Shown: piece by piece, positions 37,607-46,282 of the stretch | Layout: every line of letters starts with the position of its first letter | Position numbering within the stretch: the stretch's first letter is position 1 | Assembly (NCBI GenBank): GCA_022824945.1 | Contig: JAJDYX010000023.1 | Coordinates: forward strand, 78,001 to 142,000 | Origin: Candidatus Latescibacterota bacterium | GTDB taxonomy: Bacteria > Latescibacterota > UBA2968 | Length of the DNA stretch: 64,000 nt | Direction of reading: 5' to 3' | Position numbers and translations under genes: made by a program | Notes under the pieces: generated by a model | What the model saw: only the letters and a program-made list of their open reading frames with translations | What the model was told of the DNA's origin: nothing | Database searches by the model: none

Positions 37607-39328
37607 CTACCTGATCACTTCCCCACTAAACACCTGCATCACCATCTGCACGCGCTCATCATCTTCTACACCCTTCTCCTCAACTATTTGCTCTTTATTA
37701 TCGTCGTAAACAACCTCACATGAGATGGTAACTGTACCTCCAAAAACACCGCGCGCAACTTCTTCTACCAGAGCGCGGCTGCGCCGCACCTGATTGGCGT
37801 GAAATTCTCGGTGCTTTTGAAAAGATACCACCAGATGTCGTCCATCCATTGATTGTGGGCGGCCTTCGTCCAAAAATGTGCCCAACGACATCTTCTTCAC
37901 CTTCACTGCCTGTACCAGTTGTGCCCACTTATCTTTTACAATAGAAAAGTCTGGCGGCTCTTCTGAGGATACATCTGGCACTGGAGGTATTTCTTCTTGT
38001 GGCTGTTCTGCCACGGGCCGACCATTGCCCCTCTGTTGCGGCGGTGAAGATTTGGAAGCTGTTGTTGGCGGTGGCAACTTCTCACTCTCTCCCCTAACGC
38101 GCGTGTCTGGTTTGGATGATGTCGCTTTCTGTGCAGATTGGGGCCTGGGCAATGGCTGACGCGTTCCGGTAGCCGTTCCCTGGCTTTTTAACCCCCGTTC
38201 GAGTTGTTCTAATCGACTAATCAAAACCTGCAAATCTACACTTGACGTCATCTGTACCAGCTTCATAACCGCCAATTCAAGCCAGAATCGAGGCTCGGTC
38301 ACCCGACTAATCTGCGTTTCCAATTCCCCCACGGCATTGAGCATGCGCACGAGATCTGCCTCTTCGAATTGCGCGGCAACCTCTGCATACTGCACGCGGT
38401 CAGCTTCTGGTAAATTTTCATCAGTCAAATCTCCCGCGGCACAAGCAACGAGCAAATGTCGAAAATGCGCCATCAACCCAGCCACAAATTCACCCAAATC
38501 ACTGCCTTCGCGCGCCAGTTCATCAACAATCTCCAACGCGCGAGCACCATCCCGCTCCACAATGGCCTGCGTCAGATCAAAATACACATCTCGGGGAATC
38601 AAACCCAGTAAATTTTGTACCGCATCTTCCGTAATACCAGCATCTGAAAATGCAATGACCTGATCCAACAAACTCAGTGCATCACGCATGCCCCCATCGG
38701 CTTTCCGAGCGATCAAAAACAGCGCCGTTTCTTCCGCTGTTACGCCTTCTTCATCCACAGCCTTTTTGAGCTCTTCCACAATTGCCGTGGGTGGAATGCG
38801 CCGAAAATTGTAGCGCTGGCACCGGGATAAAATAGTCTCGGGTACTTTGTGGGCTTCGGTAGTTGCAAATACAAAAACAACATGCGCTGGCGGTTCTTCA
38901 AGCGTTTTGAGCAAGGCATTAAAAGCCTCGGTAGTGAGCATGTGTACTTCATCGATAATATAAACCTTGCGCTTGCCTTGCGAAGCCGCATACCCCACCT
39001 CTTCGCGCAATTGCCTGATTTCATCAATTCCGCGATTCGAAGCGCCGTCAATCTCCAGCACATCCATGCTGTTGCCCTGGCGAATGGCAACACATGGGGC
39101 ACACTCTCCACACGGTTCAGCCGTTGGCCCCTGCTCGCAATTGAGTGCCATGGCAAGCAATCGCGCCATAGTGGTCTTACCCGTTCCTCTCGGCCCGGAA
39201 AACAGATACGACTGCGCCACGCGCTCCAGCCGAATGGCATTTTGCAATGTGGTGGTCACATGGCTTTGTGCAACCACTGTTTCAAATGCCTGTGGCCTCC
39301 GCTTGCGGGCCATTACCGTGTAAGACAT
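37607..39328 (-). CDS. dnaX: DNA polymerase III gamma/tau subunit
   Basis: Clamp-loader ATPase of 573 residues. The AAA+ core has SGPRGTGKTT (Walker A), a four-cysteine zinc module (CEQGPTAEPCGECAPC), VYIIDEVHML (Walker B), the SRC motif in ILSRCQRYNFRR, and GGMRDALSLLDQ. A proline/serine-rich linker leads to a tau-like C-terminal domain. I saw no canonical A-AAA-AAG frameshift site for making a shorter gamma form. TTGGAG precedes the ATG. The SRP RNA gene lies 61 bp upstream. Confidence 0.96.
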   Translation of the reverse strand: MSYTVMARKRRPQAFETVVAQSHVTTTLQNAIRLERVAQSYLFSGPRGTGKTTMARLLAMALNCEQGPTAEPCGECAPCVAIRQGNSMDVLEIDGASNRGIDEIRQLREEVGYAASQGKRKVYIIDEVHMLTTEAFNALLKTLEEPPAHVVFVFATTEAHKVPETILSRCQRYNFRRIPPTAIVEELKKAVDEEGVTAEETALFLIARKADGGMRDALSLLDQVIAFSDAGITEDAVQNLLGLIPRDVYFDLTQAIVERDGARALEIVDELAREGSDLGEFVAGLMAHFRHLLVACAAGDLTDENLPEADRVQYAEVAAQFEEADLVRMLNAVGELETQISRVTEPRFWLELAVMKLVQMTSSVDLQVLISRLEQLERGLKSQGTATGTRQPLPRPQSAQKATSSKPDTRVRGESEKLPPPTTASKSSPPQQRGNGRPVAEQPQEEIPPVPDVSSEEPPDFSIVKDKWAQLVQAVKVKKMSLGTFLDEGRPQSMDGRHLVVSFQKHREFHANQVRRSRALVEEVARGVFGGTVTISCEVVYDDNKEQIVEEKGVEDDERVQMVMQVFSGEVIR

Positions 39329-39347
39329 AAGAACTCCAAAGGATGCT

Positions 39348-39380
39348 CCTACCAGTCCCTAATCCCCAAGCCTCTGCCTC
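39348..39380. repeat. G-rich heptad-type repeat copy
   Basis: On the minus strand this gap reads AGGCTTGGGGATTAGGGACT followed by GGTAGG. The copy at 42493-42525 reads AGGCTGGGGGTTAGGGACTC then GTAGG on the plus strand, and part recurs near 11990. It lies between the SRP RNA terminator and the dnaX start. Confidence 0.5.
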
Positions 39381-39389
39381 ATTAAAAAA

Positions 39390-39662
39390 GGTCGTGCACC
39401 GCGCTTCGAACCGCTACCCCAGGGCGTTCAACGAGCGCTGGCTCCTGCCAGGTGCCCCTGCGGCACACGCACCAATTTGCTTACCGCTGCTACCTTCCGG
39501 TCCTGACGGGGTTCGGCATAGGCACGTTGCGCAGGACCTGACGATCTACGCTGCCCACTCATTGACCGCGATCCAAAATATCGGTTCTCAGACGTGGAAT
39601 TCGACCCCGCTATAGCGGATTGCGGGCTACAGGGCACCGCTATCTCCCCGTCTAGCACGACC
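39390..39662 (-). ncRNA. ffs: Signal recognition particle RNA, long bacterial form
   Basis: The RNA scaffold of the signal recognition particle, about 273 nt. Its 5' end contains the Alu-domain block GTGCTAGACGGGGAGATAGC and CCCGCAATCCGCTATAGCGG, as in Bacillus-type large SRP RNAs. The apical helix-8 core reads GTCAGGACCGGAAGGTAGCA. The ends GGTCGTGC (from 39662) and GCACGACC (to 39390) pair perfectly, and six T's follow (opposite 39384-39389) as terminator. It lies between tRNA-Ala and dnaX. Confidence 0.95.
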
Positions 39663-39717
39663 TGAAAACAGTGAGATACAAGAGGGATCTCGCCTCTCGC
39701 CTCTTAACAATATATTA

Positions 39718-39794
<77 letters not shown>

Positions 39795-39795
39795 C

Positions 39796-40167
39796 CTAAA
39801 CCGCTTCAACCACGATGTTGCTTACTCCCGAAACAGATTTGAGCACCGTGGCATCACCCAGCACCCGTCCGATAATATTAACGGGACTTGCCGGACGAAT
39901 TTCATCTCCATGACTCGCTGGGGTCTGACCGTAAAAAATGCAAAACGCATGGCCCGGCGGCCAATATCCGAGATCGTTTAACGCCACAGTTTCACACGCA
40001 TCTTCTGGCCCCGCTTGAACGGGAATTGCAAAGTAAATCTCATCGCCCCATGTATTAAACGAACAATCCAGCGGCAAAACCTCGCGAATTTTGCCTGCTG
40101 TTTGCGAATCGTTCAACTCGGCGTCGAGTTCAATATCGCCAACTGTAATGCGAATCGGATGCGGCAT
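39796..40167 (-). CDS. Cyclophilin-like fold protein
   Basis: A 123-residue beta-barrel protein of the small cyclophilin-like (TM1367-type) family: RITVGDIELDAELNDSQTAG, a DCSFNTWGDEIYFAIPV strand pair, then DLGYWPPGHAFCIFYGQTPA and a final NIIGRVLGDATVLKSV. Its role is unknown. I place the ATG at 40167, with GAGG upstream; the frame extends into the tRNA-Ser gene, which rules out earlier starts. It is packed between tRNA-Ser(GGA) and tRNA-Ala with 19 and 2 bases to spare. Confidence 0.85.
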   Translation of the reverse strand: MPHPIRITVGDIELDAELNDSQTAGKIREVLPLDCSFNTWGDEIYFAIPVQAGPEDACETVALNDLGYWPPGHAFCIFYGQTPASHGDEIRPASPVNIIGRVLGDATVLKSVSGVSNIVVEAV

Positions 40168-40186
40168 AACAACCTCGTGGTATTTT

Positions 40187-40276
<90 letters not shown>

Positions 40277-40339
40277 AATATAGCTGTAAGCGATCAGCTT
40301 CCACACACACTTATGCGCCAAAGACTGAGCGCCTGTTTT

Positions 40340-40429
<90 letters not shown>

Positions 40430-40434
40430 AATAT

Positions 40435-40893
40435 TTATTTTTTTCGCAAAGTTTGAAAAAACGCCCGCAACACCTGACCACACGCATCTTCTAAAACGCC
40501 TCGGCGCACGTCCAGGCGATGATTCAGACGTGTATCTTCCACAATATTTCTCAGGGATCCACAAGCCCCGGTTTTGGGATCGCAAGCCCCAAAAACCAAC
40601 CGGGACAATCGGGCAAGCACCATAGCCCCCGCACACATCGCACAGGGTTCCAGCGTTGCGTAAAGTGTGCAGTTACTTAACCACCGAACGCCCAACTTTT
40701 TTGTCGCCTGACCAATAACGAGCATTTCGGCATGCGCTGTGGGATCATTTCGCTGGACAATGCGATTGTGGTCTCGTGCGATTACCTCGCCATTGTGCAT
40801 CACAACAGCGCCAATAGGCACTTCATGCTCGCTTGCCGCCACGCTGGCTTCTTCGAGCGCAAATCTCATGCCTGTCAGGTCATCATCCAGCAC
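40435..40893 (-). CDS. tadA: tRNA-specific adenosine deaminase
   Basis: Deaminates the wobble adenosine of tRNA-Arg(ACG) to inosine. The zinc and proton-shuttle site is HAE in DPTAHAEMLVIG and PCAMC in LEPCAMCAGAM. The start is uncertain: a GTG at 40893 has GGGG five bases away and gives 152 residues; the ATG at 40869 (MRFALEEA) is the alternative. It precedes two tRNA-Ser genes, as tadA does near the SRP RNA and dnaX genes in Bacillus. Confidence 0.93.
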   Translation of the reverse strand: MLDDDLTGMRFALEEASVAASEHEVPIGAVVMHNGEVIARDHNRIVQRNDPTAHAEMLVIGQATKKLGVRWLSNCTLYATLEPCAMCAGAMVLARLSRLVFGACDPKTGACGSLRNIVEDTRLNHRLDVRRGVLEDACGQVLRAFFQTLRKK

Positions 40894-40968
40894 GAATACC
40901 CCGCAAAAACAACACTGGTCATAGAGAAAAAATATACGGGTTTCCACACACAGAGTCAACCACCAACA

Positions 40969-41739
40969 TCAGGGCATCCAGATATTCCACTTGCCGTATT
41001 TTTCCCAGATGCGACATGCGTCACAGGTACACATCCAGCGGAGGGCAAAACGAGGTTTATTACTTGTATTGAGAGACCCGCAATGTATTAACAGATAATG
41101 AAAAAACAGTACATCTCCTCGGGACGGCCTCAACTCAATCGGCTCTCCCATATCAAACTTTTGTAGCGGTTTCGCAAAATCTGACAGCATTTGATACCGG
41201 TCGGGATCCTGCACTGCCGTCTCACTGAGCTTTCGGTGTGATCCTGGCCAGACCGCAGTCCCACCACCCTGCGCAACACCAGAATCGAGATAAGTCAGGG
41301 ACGAGACCCGAAATGACCCTGGAAAAACATTAAAAGGCCGATGTCCACCATCGACGTGCCCACTGAGATAATCCCAGCCTTTCGAAACTGGAAATACACT
41401 GCGTGCCCACACTGCCTCAGGCTGTGGCTTCTGACAGTGAAATGCACCTGCATTCTCCCGAACCAATTGGCTCTGCACCTTGTAAAACGCGGGCGTACAA
41501 CAAGCCAGCAACGCGGGATCACGAACCCCAAAATGTTCAATCACCCCCTGGCGGGCGATTGTTGTCACCCCATCTGTTTCGTCTGGCAAAGGAGACCACG
41601 AAGCTGGATCATCCCTATCCATCCCGAGCGCAGACCACATCGCAGCTTCCGCATTGGCAATTGTCTCTTCTGGAATCAAGCCCGACACCAGCACATACCC
41701 ATCCCGGTCGTATTGCGCCAGTTGCTCCTGTGAAAGCAT
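40969..41739 (-). CDS. Phytanoyl-CoA dioxygenase (PhyH) family protein
   Basis: A third Fe(II)/2-oxoglutarate oxygenase, 256 residues. The iron ligands are likely His and Asp of SGHVDGGHRP and the distal His of LIHCGSLNTSNKPRFALRW, whose Arg binds 2-oxoglutarate. WPGSHRKL is the family turn. The ATG at 41739 has GGGG at six bases; the one at 41745 touches that site. It begins 30 bp after the RpiB-like gene, so the two are probably one transcript. The substrate is unknown. Confidence 0.87.
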   Translation of the reverse strand: MLSQEQLAQYDRDGYVLVSGLIPEETIANAEAAMWSALGMDRDDPASWSPLPDETDGVTTIARQGVIEHFGVRDPALLACCTPAFYKVQSQLVRENAGAFHCQKPQPEAVWARSVFPVSKGWDYLSGHVDGGHRPFNVFPGSFRVSSLTYLDSGVAQGGGTAVWPGSHRKLSETAVQDPDRYQMLSDFAKPLQKFDMGEPIELRPSRGDVLFFHYLLIHCGSLNTSNKPRFALRWMCTCDACRIWEKYGKWNIWMP

Positions 41740-41769
41740 AGTCATCCCCTGATTAAAAGAACATTCAAC

Positions 41770-42492
41770 TCAATCCCGATTCTCATCCTCCACACCACCA
41801 ATTTCTCGAACACGCGCGGCATATTGACCGCCTTCAAACGGGGTACTCAGCCACGTCGCTACAATCTCTTTCGCTACAGTATCCCCCACCACGCCGACAC
41901 CGAGACACAAAACATTGGCATCTACATGGGCGCGGGCAAATTTGGCCGATGTCACATCGTGACACGATACCGCGCGAATCCCTTTTATTTTATTCGCAAC
42001 GAGGGCAACTCCCATACCTCCCCCATCAATCACAATACCCGTCATCAAATTCTTTTCCAGAACAACATCAGCCACCGCTTTTGCCACGCCGACATAAGAT
42101 GCCTCTTGCGGACTGTGTACGCCACAATCCATCACCTCTCGCCCGGCATCTTGCAACATAAGCACAATCTGTTTCTTCAGCTCAAATCCCTTGTGGTCTG
42201 CACCAATAGCTAATACACTCGATTTCTGCGGATCTTGAACCACCGCCTCATCATCAGCCACAACCAGACGCACTTTCTGCTGCCGTATCAGATCCCGCGC
42301 CAACGGCGTCACAATCGCATTGGGCGTCACATAAACCACATCGCCACCGCGATTGATTGCAGATTTGACCAGATCCTCCGTCACCAAACTCACCGGCGGG
42401 TCAATCGGTGCAGATACCGCGCTTCCCTCCAACGCCTTCAACCGCCGCACAACTTCGGCAACAATCCGCTGTATCAACTTTTCATCTGGCAT
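41770..42492 (-). CDS. RpiB/LacAB-type sugar-phosphate isomerase with microcompartment-like leader
   Basis: The C-terminal 150 residues of this 240-residue protein are a ribose-5-phosphate isomerase B domain (LAIGADHKGFELKKQI, DCGVHSPQEASYVGVAKAVA, GIVIDGGGMGVALVANKIKG, RAHVDANVLCLG). The extra 90 N-terminal residues begin with an amphipathic helix, DEKLIQRIVAEVVRRLKAL, like encapsulation peptides of microcompartment enzymes, and continue with VVYVTPNAIVTPLARDLIRQ, a motif common in microcompartment-linked proteins. No shell gene is in the window. The start is the ATG at 42492, without a clear ribosome site. Confidence 0.85.
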   Translation of the reverse strand: MPDEKLIQRIVAEVVRRLKALEGSAVSAPIDPPVSLVTEDLVKSAINRGGDVVYVTPNAIVTPLARDLIRQQKVRLVVADDEAVVQDPQKSSVLAIGADHKGFELKKQIVLMLQDAGREVMDCGVHSPQEASYVGVAKAVADVVLEKNLMTGIVIDGGGMGVALVANKIKGIRAVSCHDVTSAKFARAHVDANVLCLGVGVVGDTVAKEIVATWLSTPFEGGQYAARVREIGGVEDENRD

Positions 42493-42525
42493 AGGCAAGG
42501 CTGGGGGTTAGGGACTCGTAGGTTG
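42493..42525. repeat. G-rich heptad-type repeat copy
   Basis: AAGGCTGGGGGTTAGGGACT then CGTAGG, a second good copy of the element at 39348-39380, on the opposite strand. It lies immediately upstream of the RpiB-like start. The remaining 100 bases before the tRNA promoter hold nothing I recognise. Confidence 0.5.
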
Positions 42526-42629
42526 AATGGTTGGACTGACCGCTGAAAACATAGATGTTCACCAGAATGATGTCAAGCGGAATGCCCCGACTTCCAGATG
42601 CAGAAAAATCAAAGAATTAAAAATTGCGC

Positions 42630-42658
42630 TTGACACTGATATTCACTTCCAGTAAATT
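42630..42658 (+). promoter_or_regulatory. tRNA-Asn promoter
   Basis: TTGACA (42630-42635) and TAAATT (42653-42658) are 17 bases apart. Transcription would begin near 42665, about 18 bases before the tRNA, so the gene is expressed alone and ends at the hairpin at 42791. Confidence 0.7.
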
Positions 42659-42682
42659 TCATCGCTATTGGAAATATGACGT

Positions 42683-42758
42683 TCCGGCGTAGCTCAGCTG
42701 GCAGAGCAAGTGGCTGTTAACCACTGGGTCGTAGGTTCGAGTCCTACCGCCGGAGCCA
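42683..42758 (+). tRNA. tRNA-Asn (anticodon GTT)
   Basis: A complete 76-nt cloverleaf with encoded CCA. The anticodon loop CTGTTAA gives GTT. The acceptor TCCGGCG pairs with CGCCGGA, with G73. Confidence 0.97.
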
Positions 42759-42790
42759 TGAACATTAACATGTTGTTTTAAAAAACTTAA

Positions 42791-42821
42791 AAGGCTGCGA
42801 AAATATTCGCAGCCTTTTTTT
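42791..42821 (+). terminator. Terminator after tRNA-Asn
   Basis: An 11-bp perfect stem (AAGGCTGCGAA with TTCGCAGCCTT, loop AATA) followed by T's to 42821. Confidence 0.9.
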
Positions 42822-42881
42822 GTTTGTGACCTGAATCTTGCCCACTCTCTCATCCCCAATTGCCTAAAAACGGTACTTCCC

Positions 42882-43010
42882 TTATTCGTCTTCGAGGAAG
42901 TAAGGGCCGTGGTCGATGTGTTCGATCATGGCGGCAAAGACGGCCATACGATAAGCGAGGTCTTCTTGGTGGTCGGCTGGCAGCTCATCCCATTGTAGGA
43001 GAATGTTTGA
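42882..43010 (-). pseudogene. Sulfatase remnant, internal fragment
   Basis: A 43-codon open stretch bounded by stops, with no start. It reads WDELPADHQEDLAYRMAVFA followed by AMIEHIDHG, which matches the internal segment of formylglycine sulfatases where the chain runs W..L...........M..YAAM.E..D..(V/I)G. The homology breaks off after HGP. It is therefore decay debris of a sulfatase, beside a GH127-like gene and 3 kb from three intact sulfatases. I identify it by motif only. Confidence 0.55.
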
Positions 43011-43042
43011 TTAGTCAGAGATTTCCCCAACACGCTAAAAAG

Positions 43043-45097
43043 CTACTGATCCAGCCTGTCTAACATATATTCGTCTGGGTTTGGAATGTCTTCCCACTTT
43101 CGTGCATCGCTTCGTTCGCTGACGACGGGAAGGACACTCATTCGCAGGTGCGCGCATCCCATTGGGATCATATCGATGCTCTCCTGGGGTTCGGAAGACT
43201 TTACTGGGCTTTCACGAAGAGAGTCGACCGTATGTTTAATCTGAGTCTGCCATTCAGGGATCCTCTTAGCAGGCACTTTTAGCACAATTGGGGCCGCACT
43301 TTCCTGCCAGGGCTGATCCGGTATTCTATCTGAGACGGATACTGTTACCGAATCAGATAGATCATTCGGATCGACTTCCAATCCGTAGTTCCATTGAGAG
43401 GCAGGTTTGATTGATTGACGAGGCCAGTCATCAGGTCCCCCTGATTCCCTCGTCCAGTCTTCCTTGATCCGAACTGAGTAACTGAGCGGGCCTCGATCAA
43501 TCGTGATCGCGCCACTTCTTGGCCACGTCGTTGCTGAGACTTCGGCGGCAAATTGGATTTGGACAACATCGCCGCTCTGCCACTCTCTTTCAATCCGGAT
43601 CATCTTACCTTCACCAGCTTCGAATTTGGCCTTTTCATCTCCAATGCGAATCTCAGTTCCATGACTCCAGCCCGGTATTCGGCAGTAGAGTGGGAACCGA
43701 ACAGGATTGTCCACGTCGATCACTAATGAAACAGATTCGCCAAATGGGTAACTCGTATTGGATTGGATACGTACAGTATGTCCTGATTCCCCTACCTTTG
43801 CAGTAACTGTATTGGGACTATAGAGCCATGCGATCAGTCCGTTGTCAGGCGTGGCAAACCAGAGATGTCGAACAAATGAGGGCCACGCCTGTGCGGTATT
43901 GTGCTGACAACATCTGTGGGAATCGGCTGTGAATACAGGATGCTGCCCGCTGTTCTTGAAGTCCATTTCAGCGACCGAAAGCGGCATATTCGATGCAGTC
44001 AAATACCTCAAAGACCTGTGATCTGGCGCGTGCGAAGCTGGCAAATGGTTGAACGTGATATCTTCGATACGGTCCGCATACCCGGAATCTCCGGTGATCT
44101 CAGATAGGATATAGTGGCTCTTGTTCAACTCGCCCAAAGAGCACGTCTCGATACCCTGTCGTGGATCGATTTTGCCCATTCTTATGCGCTCATCCGCCGC
44201 ATGTGCTCCCCTCGGCATTTGCCCCCATGTTTTCATGAACCCATCGTAGAATAGCTCAGACATTCGCAAGTATCGTTCGTCACCAACAACAGGAAACATC
44301 TGAGCGGGATAGCGAAATCGCTGAGAGAAGTGAACGGTATGGTTGTCCAGCCACTGGTTCATGGCTGGCTGTGTTCGGTGATATACCTTGATGGCCAAAT
44401 CCAGCAGCCATCGGTCACCGGTCTGGTTATACAACCAGAAGATATGCGGCATCAGATCTCCCGCACGCTTGATTTGAATCCGAGGCTTCCAATCGCCAAA
44501 GTGTTCGCGGTAGTTCTCGTAGTAATCCCAGGACATCTGGGGTAAAAACTGATGGTCGGGCAACTCGGAGCAAAAGGTGAAGAAGCGAGTCAACAGCGAG
44601 AGAATCCTGTCGTCTCCAGTCGCTTCGTAGTGGCTGATCAATGCATCGTTCATAACAGCATGAGGCCAGATATCCACAATCTCCTGCCCTCCCACGCCCT
44701 TGAGGAGACGGTTGTGGTCGCTACCATAGTACCCATCCTCCCGCTGGGAAACGATCACACTCTCAATCCAGCGATTTGCAGTCTCTTGAAGTCGCGGTTG
44801 GCCCGTAAGAACAGACAAGTCATAGTATCCTCGCAGCCAGTATGGTGCTTCTTCCCAACCAGCTTCCGGCCCGCCGAGCCACCCGCTATCCGCATTGAGA
44901 AATTTACTTAGCTCATCGAGGCGGCCCACTTGTCCGTCTGCCATGAGATCCAACTGAGTAGCCAACCACCCCACAGCCTTTACGGCACCCAAAGGCAATC
45001 GAATGATGGGGCTGGGCTTCAAAGGGGTTTGATTACCGGCATAATGTCGATTCTTACCAGAACAATCGGGTTGTTCAACGAGGTTGATCTTGGTCAT
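43043..45097 (-). CDS. GH127/DUF1680-type glycoside hydrolase
   Basis: A 684-residue (alpha/alpha)6-barrel enzyme of the beta-L-arabinofuranosidase-like group. GWEEAPYWLRGYYDL and DGYYGSDHNRLL are in the N-terminal barrel. IETCSLGELNKSHYIL and the double-cysteine SHRCCQHNTAQAWPSF hold the likely acid/base glutamate and nucleophile cysteine with zinc ligands. Beta-sandwich domains follow (RIPGWSHGTEI, ITIDRGPLSYSV). No signal peptide is seen. AAGGAAGG precedes the ATG. It is divergent from the AraC gene and near three sulfatases, so it probably acts on a sulfated glycan. The true sugar is unknown. Confidence 0.82.
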   Translation of the reverse strand: MTKINLVEQPDCSGKNRHYAGNQTPLKPSPIIRLPLGAVKAVGWLATQLDLMADGQVGRLDELSKFLNADSGWLGGPEAGWEEAPYWLRGYYDLSVLTGQPRLQETANRWIESVIVSQREDGYYGSDHNRLLKGVGGQEIVDIWPHAVMNDALISHYEATGDDRILSLLTRFFTFCSELPDHQFLPQMSWDYYENYREHFGDWKPRIQIKRAGDLMPHIFWLYNQTGDRWLLDLAIKVYHRTQPAMNQWLDNHTVHFSQRFRYPAQMFPVVGDERYLRMSELFYDGFMKTWGQMPRGAHAADERIRMGKIDPRQGIETCSLGELNKSHYILSEITGDSGYADRIEDITFNHLPASHAPDHRSLRYLTASNMPLSVAEMDFKNSGQHPVFTADSHRCCQHNTAQAWPSFVRHLWFATPDNGLIAWLYSPNTVTAKVGESGHTVRIQSNTSYPFGESVSLVIDVDNPVRFPLYCRIPGWSHGTEIRIGDEKAKFEAGEGKMIRIEREWQSGDVVQIQFAAEVSATTWPRSGAITIDRGPLSYSVRIKEDWTRESGGPDDWPRQSIKPASQWNYGLEVDPNDLSDSVTVSVSDRIPDQPWQESAAPIVLKVPAKRIPEWQTQIKHTVDSLRESPVKSSEPQESIDMIPMGCAHLRMSVLPVVSERSDARKWEDIPNPDEYMLDRLDQ

Positions 45098-45169
45098 TCC
45101 AGCACCTTCCTTTCACTTGTTTTCTTGTCCAATTCCGTCAAGACGTAAATGTTGCTTGACTATTCACAA

Positions 45170-45266
45170 TTGGACATTACAAAACTGAGATACATACACA
45201 TGATACGAAAAGGAGTACTGAAACAGAATGCGCCAAAAAGCCCTAAACCTTTGCGAAAAAGTCATG
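45170..45266. promoter_or_regulatory. Candidate AraC-operator region with repeated motif
   Basis: The 273-bp gap between the GH127 and AraC genes holds TTGGACATT (45170-45178) and a 39-bp block at 45228-45266 beginning ATGCGCCAAAAAGCCCTAAA and containing CTTTGCGAAA (45249-45258). Both elements recur in the gap at 49338-49392, between two divergent sulfatase genes. The start of the AraC coding region (ATGCCTAGAAATATCCTAAA) is a third, weaker relative. Either operator sites or broken copies of an AraC gene start. Confidence 0.45.
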
Positions 45267-45370
45267 ACGATTCTAAAACCTTCAAATAACAATTGGATTT
45301 TGAGACCATTTTTTAATACCATGTCGTGTATAACCCTCTTTTACGCCACCAAAACCAGCACAGGAATAGA

Positions 45371-46225
45371 ATGCCTAGAAATATCCTAAACCTTCGTAAA
45401 AAAACCCTTATTGGCCTGAACACACGAGAAGAGTTGGTTTCTTCGCAACAATGTAGCAGTCTGGACCATTATGGGATGCGTGTTGTTGGCAAATTAGAGG
45501 CAGATGAAACGTATGAAATTGTGCGAGAAGACGCAGATCGCAGCCGGGTGCTGGTCTGTTGGGCAGGTGAAGGTGAGGTTTTGATCGACAATGAGTGGCA
45601 GAGCTGTGGCCCAGGTTGGGCTTATTTAACTCCGCACAGGACTGTGCAAGCCTATCATTCGAGTTCAAAAGATCCGTGGGAGTTTTGCTGGGTGTATTAC
45701 GGAGGGGAAGAAGAAAACAACCCACTCAAAAGTATGGAGCGTCCTCAATTGACACATGTGGACCCACAGGCAATTAAACAAGCAGTAGAAGGACTTTTGC
45801 ACGAGGCGCATCATCTCAGCGATGATGGGATACAGAAACAATGGGTAGATTTAATTCATACACAGGTGATACGCATCGTTACAGGTCACGCACAAGATAA
45901 CAGACTGGTTGAAACCTGGGGGTTAGTGCAAAAAGATCTGACACAAAACTGGACATTAGAAACCCTCTCTGCACACGCAAATCTGGGCAAAAAACAATTT
46001 TACCGATTGTGTGTGCAAACCTATGGCATGACGCCAACAAAACGGCTTGCTGCATTGCGCATGAGACGTGCTGAAGCGTTGTTGGGCTATACACAGGACA
46101 CGATCAAATCGATTTGCTATCGTGTAGGATATGAAGATCCGTTTGCTTTTAGCACCGCCTTTAAAAGGGTTATCGGTGTCTCTCCATCGGAATATAGGAA
46201 AGAGCTTTCACACGGAGACGATTGA
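45371..46225 (+). CDS. AraC-family transcriptional regulator
   Basis: A regulator of 284 residues. The N-terminal half is a cupin-like sugar sensor (VLVCWAGEGEVLIDNEWQSC, GPGWAYLTPHRTVQAYH). The C-terminal half has the two helix-turn-helix motifs (LETLSAHANLGKKQFYRLCV and TIKSICYRVGYEDPFAFSTA) and ends FKRVIGVSPSEYRKEL. The ATG at 45371 has AGGA six bases away; the frame extends upstream only to a GTG without a ribosome site. Placed between a glycosidase and three sulfatases, it most likely turns them on when a glycan fragment is sensed. Confidence 0.9.
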   Translation: MPRNILNLRKKTLIGLNTREELVSSQQCSSLDHYGMRVVGKLEADETYEIVREDADRSRVLVCWAGEGEVLIDNEWQSCGPGWAYLTPHRTVQAYHSSSKDPWEFCWVYYGGEEENNPLKSMERPQLTHVDPQAIKQAVEGLLHEAHHLSDDGIQKQWVDLIHTQVIRIVTGHAQDNRLVETWGLVQKDLTQNWTLETLSAHANLGKKQFYRLCVQTYGMTPTKRLAALRMRRAEALLGYTQDTIKSICYRVGYEDPFAFSTAFKRVIGVSPSEYRKELSHGDD

Positions 46226-46282
46226 TTGGTATTCTTCCTGGTGAATTTCCTTAAACCGCTCTAACACGTCGGAAATGCCATC

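Noticed and set aside
38183..38192. GGCTTTTTAA in dnaX as a possible programmed frameshift site
   Set aside because: On the coding strand this is TTA-AAA-AGC in frame, not the A-AAA-AAG type heptamer, and no stimulating hairpin is evident.
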